Origin: Nitrobacter hamburgensis X14
GTDB lineage: Bacteria > Pseudomonadota > Alphaproteobacteria > Rhizobiales > Xanthobacteraceae
Assembly (NCBI RefSeq): GCF_000013885.1
Contig: NC_007964.1
Coordinates: 2,714,001 to 2,778,000, forward strand
DNA: 64,000 bases
Direction: 5' to 3'
Shown: piece by piece, positions 36,455 through 44,594 of the stretch
Layout: each line of letters opens with the position of its first letter
Numbering within the stretch: the stretch's first letter is position 1
Translations under genes and position numbers: made by a program
Notes under the pieces: model-generated
What the model saw: the letters and a program-made list of their open reading frames with translations, nothing else
What the model was told of the DNA's origin: nothing
Databases searched by the model: none

Positions 36455-36471
36455 TGGAGCGGGTGGAGGGA
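36455..36471. repeat. Right attachment repeat (in tRNA-Gly)
   Basis: TGGAGCGGGTGGAGGGA, the 3' CCA end, acceptor arm and start of the T-arm of tRNA-Gly; identical to 18736-18752. Confidence 0.85.
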
Positions 36472-36528
36472 ATCGAACCCTCGTATTCAGCTTGGAAGGC
36501 TGCTGCTCTACCATTGAGCTACACCCGC
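36455..36528 (-). tRNA. tRNA-Gly(TCC)
   Basis: 74 nt with encoded CCA. Acceptor stem GCGGGTG/CACCCGC, D-loop AGCTCAATGGTAGAGC, anticodon loop CTTCCAA (anticodon TCC, reads GGA/GGG), T-loop GGTTCGATTCC. The 3' end is the phage integration site and was used at least twice. Confidence 0.97.
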
Positions 36529-36674
36529 GCTCGCCGATCACCTATCACGTCGCGACGGCGCTCTCAACCGTCCCGCTGCGGGACGGCCGTCCCAAAAAGG
36601 ACGGCAGCCCCTTAACATGCTGCAATTTCGTGCCTATGATCGGCTTTCCATTAACGACGAAAGGAGGTGGTTCA

Positions 36675-36719
36675 GTGCCTTATACCGAGCGCTGTCACCT
36701 CGCTGGGATCGCCCGCTAG
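36675..36719 (+). CDS. 14-residue open frame with ideal ribosome site
   Basis: GTG CCT TAT ACC ... TAG, encoding a 14-aa peptide ending CHLAGIAR. AAAGGAGGTG lies 7 nt before the GTG, the best ribosome site in the window. A rightward terminator follows at 36780-36810. It may be a leader peptide or a true microprotein; the peptide is not recognised. Confidence 0.4.
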   Translation: MPYTERCHLAGIAR

Positions 36720-36779
36720 GCTTTTTTCGAGCCTGTCGATGGGCGGCTCAGCGCCCGGGGCCAGCGAGATAACATCGGG

Positions 36780-36810
36780 GCGCGGCGGGCAAAACTCGCC
36801 GCGCCTTTTC
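36780..36810 (+). terminator. Intrinsic terminator
   Basis: GCGCGGCG / CGCCGCGC stem with a 9-nt loop followed by CTTTTC. Oriented to end the short rightward transcript of the 14-residue frame. Confidence 0.65.
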
Positions 36811-36856
36811 GCTGCGACAACGGGCAAATGCGACATAATGCATCCGCGGATGAGCA

Positions 36857-37507
36857 TCATCGGGCGTTGGCATAGTGCTCACGATGATAATCGTGACGCC
36901 TGGCGTTATGCCGTGCTCGTCCGCTCCAGCCGCCAAGCTGGAAATGTCCACTGTCGGCGTTTGCCCACTGCGCGCCGGAAATCAACCCGCAGGAGTTCGC
37001 CAGTGCAATCTCGTTGCCCGGCATCCGCGGGCGCGTGATGTTGCGTCCGTGCTGGTTGATATCAAGCGCGAGTCCTGCCGGATGGAGTGAGGCCCGAACG
37101 CTGCCATGCGCGCGCCACCCACCCATGAAGCGGATCGGATAACCCTGCCGGTCAAGGGCCGAAACAAGGCACTGGAACGCACCGGTGGCGCGGCTGGCAA
37201 CATGCGCCGTGGCGCCGGAGGCCGAGCGAACCACACCGGCCGCCCTTCCCGCCCCTTCGGCCATGACCCGTGCAAGCCCTACTGGGATTCGCCGGTGCGA
37301 TTTATGACCTGTCCGATGTCTGGCAGCGGAATGACGTGAACGCGCCCCGGCAGGCTCCGCCGGGTCAAACAGCGGCCTCCCATTGCCATAGCAGGGACGC
37401 ATCACATCGCAGCCCGTGGCTGCCTGCATTTTTTTAGAAGAAGATTTGGCAGACGAAGGTGTAACGACAATGCAGAGCATCGCCGAGGCAATAAGCAGTC
37501 GGATCAT
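36857..37507 (-). CDS. Secreted M15-type peptidase
   Basis: 216 aa from MIRLLIASAMLC. Signal peptide, then a basic Arg/His-rich linker (residues ~45-90), and a C-terminal peptidase_M15 domain: FMGGWRAHGS, the zinc pair in HPAGLALDINQ (H-x6-D) and the third ligand in ADSGHFQLGG. Such enzymes cut peptide cross-bridges in peptidoglycan. It could be a host wall enzyme or phage-derived endolysin, but the signal peptide and position outside the att repeat favour a host gene. Confidence 0.75.
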   Translation of the reverse strand: MIRLLIASAMLCIVVTPSSAKSSSKKMQAATGCDVMRPCYGNGRPLFDPAEPAGARSRHSAARHRTGHKSHRRIPVGLARVMAEGAGRAAGVVRSASGATAHVASRATGAFQCLVSALDRQGYPIRFMGGWRAHGSVRASLHPAGLALDINQHGRNITRPRMPGNEIALANSCGLISGAQWANADSGHFQLGGWSGRARHNARRHDYHREHYANAR

Positions 37508-37885
37508 CGTATCTCCGGGAAATGCTGGAGTGAGGGAACGCGGCAACTAAACCCTGCTCTGAAATGTCCGGCACGGAACCACTGGTCATGACAGCGGCTA
37601 CCTATGACCGGCAGCTACGGCCTGTCCAGCTAGACGCGGTTAGGCGTATGAATTAACATTGAGGGTTTAGGTTAAATTGGCCGGCTGGCGCGGCGCGCCG
37701 GGTAATGGCTGAGGCCAAAAAGTCTAGTCAAATCAAATAGGAACTTGTCAATGGCGGGGGGCCGGTGTGGAGTACACCAGCGCCAGCACGTTGGCGAAAT
37801 GCCTTGAGGAACGCCGATGACGGCAGGATGCCGTGAAGGAACTTGGTTCGAAAACGACGACCTTGAGACGACGGAGGCGTGAACA
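37508..37885. other. Gene-poor stretch
   Basis: 378 bp with no supported gene. Only GACGGAGGCG, the ribosome site of the next small gene, stands out at its right end. Confidence 0.5.
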
Positions 37886-38035
37886 ATGAACGACTTTTGG
37901 GAATGGCGCAGTTCTTCGCAAGATTTCAAGAGAATACGTAACAGGATCAGACGCGGTAGAAATAGTTTCATTTTCGGCGCGTTACTATTGCTGGCTTTCA
38001 TCATTGCATTCGCGATTTTCGAATACGCGCAATGA
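37886..38035 (+). CDS. Short single-pass membrane protein
   Basis: 49 aa: basic N-terminus (MNDFWEWRSSSQDFKRIRNR) then one helix FIFGALLLLAFIIAFAIF. GGAGG lies 8 nt before the ATG. Same length and plan as the prophage protein at 21853, though not the same sequence. Function unknown. Confidence 0.5.
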   Translation: MNDFWEWRSSSQDFKRIRNRIRRGRNSFIFGALLLLAFIIAFAIFEYAQ

Positions 38036-38189
38036 CATTGCGAAGCACCGGTCACGGGGATCGTTGATTGGCCGCGAGCCGGCCGCACCGAGTCCCGCTG
38101 TGCCCATGCCGGCTGGCGGAGGTGGATGGCTTCACACGACACGCGAACCATAAACCGGGATCATTGCCGGTCGATCGGGCGCCTTGTCT

Positions 38190-38840
38190 TGGGCGGTGCG
38201 GTACCGCCATGAAGGGCAGGCTCGAAAGCTGACCTTGGCAGTTTTCCTGCGGTGGGGCTTGCGCAGCCCGTGACCTGGGCGCACAGGCGCTGCGGGCTGC
38301 GGCGGAGGCCCGATCGTCAAGCTCATGATCCTGACCGGCCGGCGTGAAGGCGAGATCAATGGCGCACGCTGGACGGAAATCGACCTAAACAAAAAACTTT
38401 GGACGATCCCGGCTGTGCGCGCCAAGAACCATGAGCAGCACACAGTTCCACTGTCGGATATGGCGCTCGAGATCATCAAGGGGCTGCCGCGCATAAAATC
38501 CGACGATGGCCTTGTCTTTGTCGGGAGCAACGGGAGGCAACCGACATCGTTCTCGCGCGTCAAGGTGCGGCTCGACGAGGCGATAACGGAAGCCAACCAA
38601 GACGAACCAATCACGGCGTGGGTTTTCCATGATCTTCGCAGAACCATGGCGAGCGGCATGGAACGGCTCGGGATCGCGCCGCCGGTGATCGAAAAATGCC
38701 TCAACCATAAGAGTGGCACCTTTCGCGGCGTGACCGGCGTTTATCTCAGATTCACATACGACGACGAGAAGCGTGCGGCGCTCGACGCTTGGGCGCAGTA
38801 CGTTGTCAAATTGCAGAAGGTCCAGAGCGCCAATGGCTAA
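38190..38840 (+). pseudogene. Decayed P4-type integrase
   Basis: The C-terminal catalytic part is open from 38325: LTGRREGEI (Arg), FHDLRRTMASG (H-x-x-R), LNHKSG, GVYLR (Tyr). Upstream, 38190-38315 keeps parts of the DUF4102-type N-domain in shifting frames: WAVRYRHEGQARKLTL, FPAVGLA, DLGAQALRAA. The middle is deleted. No tRNA is adjacent, so the original site is unclear. Confidence 0.8.
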
Positions 38841-39339
38841 ACTACCCGGCCCTATCGAACTTGAAATTTGCGAACTCGCAGGCATCTGGCGCGAGACAGG
38901 CAACCCGGCTGCGGCTTGGCGCTGTTTCGTTCTTGCGCGCGAGAATGGCTTCCCTGTGCCAGCGGTCATTGACGCCGAGATCATGCGTTTCGCTCAGGCC
39001 ATCACCGCACCACTGGCAAGCGACCGTAGCACGAGCACGGCACGCACGGTCGCGGAAGCTTGGGAGATCACCAAAGGCCGGAAGCCCGCGCCAGAGCTCC
39101 GCAACTATCGGCGCGATCTTGATCTTTACTTTGAGTATTGGCGTTGGCGTCGAACGTCGCACCGCAAAACTCCTACGGGATGGATTGACGTTCCCGGATT
39201 GTCGCACGGCGACGCGATCTGCAAACTTGTTTCGAAGTTGGGCAAGTCACCGAAAACAATCGAAGGAGTCATGACTCGGTTTTCCAAGGAGTATGGCGAT
39301 GGTGACCCGAACGAAAACCCCGCATTCCGCGAGCCCTGA
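38833..39339 (+). CDS. Hypothetical integrase-linked protein
   Basis: 168 aa from MAKLPGPIELEI; overlaps the integrase stop. An N-terminal WRCFVLARENGFPVP helix pair, then RNYRRDLDLYFEYWRWRR and LVSKLGKSPKTIEGVMTRF near the end. This kind of gene often follows integrases in Rhizobiales islands. Possibly DNA-binding; not recognised. Confidence 0.55.
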   Translation: MAKLPGPIELEICELAGIWRETGNPAAAWRCFVLARENGFPVPAVIDAEIMRFAQAITAPLASDRSTSTARTVAEAWEITKGRKPAPELRNYRRDLDLYFEYWRWRRTSHRKTPTGWIDVPGLSHGDAICKLVSKLGKSPKTIEGVMTRFSKEYGDGDPNENPAFREP

Positions 39340-39418
39340 CAATGCCCACGACATCACTAAGTATCTTTCTTGATCGGCGTGTCGTCACTTGACGCTCATC
39401 GACACCAAAGAGGACGAC

Positions 39419-39625
39419 ATGACCGAGCTTAACGATGACAGGATGCTTTCCGCGAGAGCCGTGCTTGAACGGTTCAATCCGCAACCGACGTTGCGTACGC
39501 TTGATCGATGGCTTGCTGATCCGCGCATCGGTTTTCCGCGTCCAGTGAGAATGGGCAACGGTAGACGGTATTTTGTCGAGCGCGAGATTTCAGACTTCTC
39601 CGCGCGAGGTTGTCCGGCAGATTGA
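39419..39625 (+). CDS. AlpA-like HTH regulator/excisionase
   Basis: 68 aa from MTELNDDRMLSARAVLERF. Winged-helix MerR-like plan: LRTLDRWLADPRIGFPRP, GNGRRYFVEREISDF, the standard AlpA/Xis layout (helix, wing with P-x-P, R-x-F). It probably served the decayed integrase beside it. Confidence 0.72.
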   Translation: MTELNDDRMLSARAVLERFNPQPTLRTLDRWLADPRIGFPRPVRMGNGRRYFVEREISDFSARGCPAD

Positions 39626-39879
39626 TTCTCGATTCGGTGAACTGTTGCGGCAGTTGGAGTCCGAGCAGCGAGGCCTCTTGAGTGACTGATCAAAGAGGTA
39701 CCGATCACACTTGATGCTGGACTCCCGATTGCCGGCGCAACCAAAAGGCCGGCAACATCGCAAGCGTGGCGAATAAAAACCCACCAAGCGGTTTTTCTAT
39801 CCCGAAAATTTGATGGGAACGGACGCGCCGTTTCTCCGTTGGGCCGTAATTCCGTTAGGCTGTGAAAAGGAGAGGCGAC

Positions 39880-40164
39880 ATGAAAACAGTTCTCTCAGCA
39901 GTTCTGGCAATAGGAACACTGGTTAGCGCCAGCGCGCCAGCATTAGCTCAACATCGGACGTTGGCTCAATTTCGGACGACGTTCGCTCAATATCCGATGA
40001 TCGCTCAATCTGATGCCTACTGCTTGCAAGGCGATGGTTGGGGTTACTCCGGTGATTGCCGGTTCTCGACCTTTGAGGCATGCAGAGCAACGGCGTCAGG
40101 AATTGGCGGAACGTGCGATAGAAATCCGAGCGGGTCGAACTACTATCCTACCCTTGGGTGGTAG
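39880..40164 (+). CDS. DUF3551 secreted protein
   Basis: 94 aa. Signal peptide MKTVLSAVLAIGTLVSASAPA; a threefold short repeat (TLAQF, TFAQY, MIAQS); then YCLQGDGWGYSGDC and FSTFEACRATASGIGGTC, the four-cysteine DUF3551 core. AAGGAG lies 7 nt before the chosen ATG. Unknown function, frequent in Bradyrhizobium. Confidence 0.78.
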   Translation: MKTVLSAVLAIGTLVSASAPALAQHRTLAQFRTTFAQYPMIAQSDAYCLQGDGWGYSGDCRFSTFEACRATASGIGGTCDRNPSGSNYYPTLGW

Positions 40165-40179
40165 CACCGGCTTCAAAGT

Positions 40180-40210
40180 CCCCGCCAGCCTGGACTGGCG
40201 GGGTTTTCTA
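40180..40210 (+). terminator. Intrinsic terminator
   Basis: CCCCGCCAG / CTGGCGGGG stem with a 6-nt loop and TTTTCTA tail, 15 nt after the DUF3551 stop. Confidence 0.85.
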
Positions 40211-40340
40211 TTTCTGCCGGCGCCCGTATCTGATTCGCTTTGCGCCGATGTTAAGCTTCGGAAGACAATGCAACGAACCGATTTCTAACAAAGGATTATT
40301 GATCGTCACACGCCCCTAAGCCGATGAGGGAGATGCGATA

Positions 40341-40898
40341 ATGAAAAAACGCTCGCTGATCAGTCTCAGCATTTCGGTGTCGATCGCTATCTTGGTAGCC
40401 GGTGCCGCGATTTCCGCGCAAGACAAGTACACTTTGCAAGTACCGAATGGGCTCGCCTTCTCTGAGTTCAGGGGATACGAGGACTGGCCTGTGATCGCGA
40501 TCAGTGAGAACGAAGGCCTTATTGCTGTGATCGTCGGGAATCCGGCAATGATCGGCGCCTATAAGGAAGGCGTGCCCGGCAATGGCAAGCCTTTTCCAGA
40601 CGGCGCGAAAATGGCGAAAATTCATTGGACACCGAAAAAACAAGAGGCGTACCCCGGTCAGTCATCCGTGCCAGGTACGCAGCATGACATTGATTTCATG
40701 GTGAAGGACAGCAAGAGGTTCGCGGATAGCGGCGGATGGGGATGGGGCGCGTTCGACTATGACCCGGCGGCCGATACGTTTAAGCCCTCTACCACAGCCT
40801 CCAACCCGCCGCAGGAAAGCGACGCGAAGTGCGGGTTCGCTTGCCACACGGCGGTGCAGAACCGCGACTACGTATTCACGGAGTACGGAAAGAGGTGA
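40341..40898 (+). CDS. Cytochrome P460 family protein
   Basis: 185 aa. Signal peptide (to ~26, AISAQ), FRGYEDWPVIAIS, VIVGNPAMIGAY, WTPKKQ, VKDSKRFADSGGWGWGAFDYD, and the heme attachment region AKCGFACHTAV. The last Cys-His pair is preceded by Cys four positions earlier (C-x3-C-H), not the textbook C-x2-C-H. Periplasmic c-type protein; P460s oxidise hydroxylamine or detoxify NO in some bacteria, but the substrate here is open. Confidence 0.85.
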   Translation: MKKRSLISLSISVSIAILVAGAAISAQDKYTLQVPNGLAFSEFRGYEDWPVIAISENEGLIAVIVGNPAMIGAYKEGVPGNGKPFPDGAKMAKIHWTPKKQEAYPGQSSVPGTQHDIDFMVKDSKRFADSGGWGWGAFDYDPAADTFKPSTTASNPPQESDAKCGFACHTAVQNRDYVFTEYGKR

Positions 40899-40989
40899 GT
40901 ATCCGATAGCGCCAGCCAAACAAGGTTGATCAGTCCGAACCGGTGCTCGTTCTGAATTGTCTGTGTCCGCACATGGCCCTTTTAGGCAG

Positions 40990-41295
40990 CTACCGCATTG
41001 CTCTTCGCCAACCAGCCGCCCGAGCAGCTTCTTCGGAGCAGAACCAACGCTCGGCCTTCGATGGTGTGATGACGGTCTCGGAATAGTGCTCTTGGCCTGG
41101 CACGTGATAGAAGCGCTCGCCGGTATTCAGGCTAATATTACCCTTGATGTTGCAGGTATATTCTGCCGAGACGAACGTCGGTCGGTTGGGTTGCGTCTCG
41201 GCCTGCATAGCGTCCCATGTGGATGACAGATGAGTCGCAATTGCCCAAGCGATGAGAATTACAAATATCGAGAGTCGTACGATGCCAATATTCAA
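40990..41295 (-). CDS. Membrane-anchored hypothetical protein
   Basis: 101 aa. One N-terminal helix (IVRLSIFVILIAWAIATH), then CNIKGNISLNTGERFYHVPG, EHYSETVITPSKAERWFCSE, EAARAAGWRRA. The latter (G-x-I...Y-H-x-P-G...R-W-F-C-s-E-x-E-A) is the small sunflower-like module found at the end of some thermonuclease-family proteins. Faces the periplasm by charge. Confidence 0.65.
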   Translation of the reverse strand: MNIGIVRLSIFVILIAWAIATHLSSTWDAMQAETQPNRPTFVSAEYTCNIKGNISLNTGERFYHVPGQEHYSETVITPSKAERWFCSEEAARAAGWRRAMR

Positions 41296-41310
41296 GCATG
41301 GCGAGCCCTA

Positions 41311-42615
41311 GCAGGCTGTTGAAGAAGTCTCTGGCGCAGCGGTTCTGGGCATGATTCTCTTGATGCGGATGCGTCGAGGGGGGAGCGATGCGGGGAAGCG
41401 ACGAACGGTCAGGCTCGCTGTTCAGCTATGTGGACTTGGAGGCTCGGATTCGCTCCGACCATCCGCTGCGAACGATCCGACAGATCGCGAACGCGGCGTT
41501 GAATGATCTGTCGAGGGACTTTGACAAGCTCTACACGGCGTTCGGCCGTCCCTCGATCGCACCGGAGAAGCTGCTTCGGGCAATGCTGCTGCAGGCATTC
41601 TACGGGATCCGCTCGGAACGGCAGTTGATGGAGCGGCTGGAGTTCGACCTGCTGTTGCGCTGGTTCGTGGGCTTGGGCGTGGACGACCCGGTGTGGGGAC
41701 CACTCGACCTTCTCGAAGAACCGCGACCGATTGCTTGAAGGTGAGATCGCCGCGAAGTTCTTGAACGCGCTGATGGGGCAGCACCAGGTCAAGCGGCTGT
41801 TATCAAGCGAGCATTTTTCGGTCGACGGCACGCTGATCGAGGCGTGGGCATCGATCAAGAGCTTCCGGCGCAAGGACGGCGGTGACCAGGACAGTGATGG
41901 ACCGGGACGCAACGCCGAGCGCAGTTTCCACAACGAGAAGCGCTGCAACGAGACGCATCAGAGCACGACCGATCCCGAGGCACGGCTCTATAAGAAGGGC
42001 GGCGGCCAGCCGGCGAAGCTTTGCTACATCGGCCATGCCCTGATGGAGAACCGCAACGGACTGGCGGTGCTGGGTGGCGTGAGCCGGGCGACCGGAACGG
42101 CGGAGCGGGATCAGGCGTTGGCGCTGATCGACTGCCACCGCGGCCAAAGCGAGCGGCGGATCACGCTGGGCGCCGACAAGGCCTATGACGTCACCGCATT
42201 CGTCGAGGACTTAAGACGGCGTTCGGTCACGCCGCACATCGCCATCGACGGGCATTTGAGCAAGACCGGAAAGCCGCGCAAGACCGCGATCGACCAGAGG
42301 ACTCTCCGTCATGCCGGATATGCCGTCAGCCAACGCTGTCGCAAGCGCATCGAGGAGGTGTTCGGCTGGATCAAGGCCTCCGCCGGACTTGCCAAGATCA
42401 AGCTGCGAGGCCGCGACCGCGTCAACGCCACCTTCACCCTGGCGCTGGCGGCCTACAACCTGATCCGCTTGCCCAAACTCCTGGCAGCCGCCGCGTGAAA
42501 CACAAGTCGTGCACCGTCAAGATGCTCGATCAGGACCCTGATGGTGGCGCCGCCCGCAGATCACGCTGACTCCATTCCATATCCGTCTCCGTGGGAAACT
42601 TCTTCAACAGCCTGC
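41311..42615. mobile_element. IS5-family insertion sequence, complete ends
   Basis: 1305 bp. Inverted ends GCAGGCTGTTGAAGAAGT (41311) and ACTTCTTCAACAGCCTGC (42598-42615), flanked by TA on both sides (41309-41310, 42616-42617), a usual IS5-family target duplication. The transposase frame is broken. A lone end of the same kind is at 553-572. Confidence 0.88.
41388..42498 (+). pseudogene. IS5-family transposase, frameshifted
   Basis: First part to ~41735 ends in an unlike tail; the second part opens in the next frame. At 41697-41700 (TGTGGGGACC) removing one G restores VWDHSTFSKNRDRLLEGEIA and joins both halves. DDE residues: Asp in HFSVDGTLIEAW, Asp in LGADKAYD, Glu in RKRIEEVFGWIK. Single-base insertion in a G-run: decay, sequencing error, or slippage; normal relatives have one frame. 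Confidence 0.88.
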
Positions 42616-42658
42616 TAATGCTTAATATCACCCGCAAGCGGAAATTTTACGGATCGTC

Positions 42659-42785
42659 TTAAAACGCGCTCAGATCATCCGGCATCACGCCGAACAAACG
42701 CAACAGGACAGCGTCAAAACATTATACGATAGCTGGGTCGATCCTCAGTGCGACTGAAGGCGACCGCGCCAACATTTCCGGCCAC
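42659..42785 (-). pseudogene. Broken copy of a small island gene
   Basis: VAGNVGAVAFSRT then, after a frameshift, DAVLLRLFGVMPDDLSAF: parallel to the intact neighbour at 43108-43239. Tandem paralogues, one dead. Confidence 0.5.
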
Positions 42786-42942
42786 GTTCGATGGCACATC
42801 TGCTCGAAGCGCAAGAGGTTGTTGAGGATGACGAACAAGGGGAGACGAAAGTCGTAAAGATATATTATTTATATTTCTTTTGAGAGGTGTAGCGTTTGGC
42901 TTACGGTCAGGGTCTTGAGTCCTCCCCCGCCGCAAACTTCCC

Positions 42943-42990
42943 AGCGATCCGGTACCTATCGGAGTCGTACCGGATCGCTCCTTTCTTTTT
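42943..42990 (+). terminator. Strong intrinsic terminator
   Basis: 13-bp perfect stem (42943-42955, 42967-42979) with an 11-nt loop and CCTTTCTTTTTC tail. No gene on the plus strand is seen before it (42820-42940), so the transcript it ends may be non-coding. Confidence 0.8.
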
Positions 42991-43107
42991 CTGCATCTAA
43001 AGGCGCGAAGATGCTCCCCCGGATATGCTCCGCAGCCGCGTGTGGATGCGGCCTTCTCGGTGGAGATAAAAGCGTAGCTAAACGATGTATGCAGCCACAC
43101 AGGCTCG

Positions 43108-43239
43108 TTACGGCTTGCTCAAATCGTCCGGCACTTCGCCAAACGACCGCAACACAACAGCGTCCCTAAATTCACCGCTTCCCGGATCGCCTGTACGGTT
43201 GAACGCCACCGCGCCGATATGTCCCGTAGTTCGCGCCAT
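43108..43239 (-). CDS. Small hypothetical protein
   Basis: 43 aa: MARTTGHIGAVAFNRTGDP, FRDAVVLRSFGEVPDDL. The related reading at 42659-42785 shows the same pattern, which supports coding. Unknown family. Confidence 0.4.
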   Translation of the reverse strand: MARTTGHIGAVAFNRTGDPGSGEFRDAVVLRSFGEVPDDLSKP

Positions 43240-43275
43240 TCGCTCCGCAGAAAACCGCTTAACGTTACTAGCGTT

Positions 43276-43309
43276 ACGCCCCGGCAATTTGTAAGCTGGG
43301 GCGTTTTCT
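43276..43309 (+). terminator. Intrinsic terminator-like hairpin
   Basis: ACGCCCCGGC / GCTGGGGCGT stem (one G-U), 9-nt loop, TTTCTA tail. Homology of the zinc-ribbon copy begins right after it. Confidence 0.55.
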
Positions 43310-43312
43310 ACA

Positions 43313-43513
43313 GAGCGCAAATGGGCAAATCGCGTCGCTCGTGAATTGCCCGTTCGAAGATCGCGCCCCGAGGGAACTGATACTTGCGCTTGCGGGTATA
43401 CCGTGACAGCACCCGTGAGCTCGCAATATTCGCTCTATGTCGTCACCAACAAATGGCACTGCTCTAAGTGTAACGCCCGGTGGACGACGGAAGCATCCAT
43501 TCGGTGCGACTAA
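43313..43513 (+). pseudogene. 5'-truncated copy of zinc-ribbon gene
   Basis: Reads ERKWANRVARELPVRRSR, CACGYTV, WHCSKCNARWTTEASIRCD, nearly identical to residues ~14-80 of the prophage protein at 21362-21604, but the first 12 residues and start are missing. Inverse orientation to the prophage copy. Confidence 0.75.
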
Positions 43514-43670
43514 CGTATCGAGCGCGCCCCTGATTCGGCTTCCTCGCCGCAAAAGTCGAATAATGAACCGCACATGCGGCTTTCTGAGCGCTCCACGTCG
43601 CCCTCACTGCCGCTAGGGGGCATTCGCGTGAGAGAGTGTGTTGCGCTCCGCCGGGCTTGGAAACACATAA

Positions 43671-43867
43671 ATGACCGCGAAAATGAACCACTACGTTGCG
43701 TGCCGCGCGGAAGCTGCGGTATGTCGTGAGAAATCGGAGACCGAGGTAAGCGGCATGACTACTGGCTCGCGGAAGCACAAAAATGGGAAAAGTGCGCCGA
43801 AGACTCGGATGACATTTCGGTCTCCTATCAGATTAAAGACGTCCGCTTGGTGCCAAGGCCAGACTAA
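43671..43867 (+). pseudogene. Frameshifted copy of MTAKMNHY gene
   Basis: MTAKMNHYVACRAEAAVCRE then a 1-nt deletion, after which DYWLAEAQKWEKCAEDSDD continues in the next frame to the same end. Counterpart of 21041-21238. Confidence 0.8.
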
Positions 43868-44203
43868 ACGTCGGCAAATGATGCCACGCCGGATAATTGA
43901 TCGCCTCAACCATTTCGCTCCTCTGAGAGAGGATGGATGCCTTGCGGCAGGATGCCGTATATTCCCGTGGTCGTCGTCTTTGTGTGGCCCAACAGCATCC
44001 GGAGTTGTTCGTCCAGGTATCCCGGCACGTCGAAGCGCATCCGTGAAGCTGTGCCGGAAGCTTTGGAAGTTCACTTCACGGTTATAAAGACCATGAGGAT
44101 CACGCATGAAGTCGTCAAAGTCCAACGGGCCGTCAATCTGCGCATCAACCCACAGAACGTCGACAATCACGTTGCCATGTTCAAACGTCGCCCTCCCGGG
44201 CAT
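43833..44203 (-). pseudogene. Frameshifted tyrosine recombinase C-terminus
   Basis: FDDFMRDPHGLYNREVNF, SFRHSFTDALRRAG (H-x-x-R) and, after one frameshift, LDEQLRMLLGHTKTTT, GIYGILPQGI (Tyr) and SEMVEAINYP ... LALAPSGRL. 3' end overlaps the MTAKMNHY copy by 35 bp. Related to the short integrase tail inside the prophage. Confidence 0.8.
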
Positions 44204-44234
44204 TTATCGAGCGAAGGAGCGTCCAATAACTTCC

Positions 44235-44477
44235 ATGCGCAAAGTTCTCTTGACCCTAGCTGCTGGAACCGGCGCTCTGGCTCTTAGTTCCTTGGCGGCC
44301 TCGGGTGCGATTGTATGTACCGGAAACGTGTGCTGGCATACGCAGGAGCAATACAGCTACCCGCCAGACGCGAGGGTCTTCATTCACGACGATAGTTGGC
44401 TCGCGGAGCCGCATGTCACATTCCGCGAACATGAGGGGCGAGGTTATTGGAAGGGTGATACCTGGACGACGTGGTAA
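44235..44477 (+). CDS. Small secreted hypothetical protein
   Basis: 80 aa. Signal peptide MRKVLLTLAAGTGALALSS; mature part has CTGNVCWHTQEQYSYPPDA and REHEGRGYWKGDTWTTW. Aromatic, periplasmic, one possible disulfide. Common in Bradyrhizobium as an unnamed family. Ribosome site weak (GGAG 15 nt away). Confidence 0.6.
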   Translation: MRKVLLTLAAGTGALALSSLAASGAIVCTGNVCWHTQEQYSYPPDARVFIHDDSWLAEPHVTFREHEGRGYWKGDTWTTW

Positions 44478-44594
44478 TACGTCTTAAAGGCATTGCGAAA
44501 TGGCCCCCGGCTTGATGGAGCGGGGGCCATGCGATAAGCGCCGTTCAGGAATCATATAGGCAATCGAGAGCGGGACTACAAAAGGGTTGAGCCA

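Larger units (their letters stand above)
18736..36471. mobile_element. Compact prophage in tRNA-Gly(TCC)
   Basis: Bounded by a 17-bp direct repeat equal to the 3' end of tRNA-Gly. Contents: integrase pointing inward from the left end; eight or so small accessory genes; one leftward operon from portal (36161) to tape measure (24823). HK97-type capsid, prohead protease, P27-type small and large terminase, connectors, HNH protein and two GTA-type tail chaperone-like proteins are present. Absent as far as I can see: repressor, replication, major tail tube, baseplate, fibre and lysis genes. It is either a deleted prophage or a satellite that borrows tails and lysis from a helper. Confidence 0.85.
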
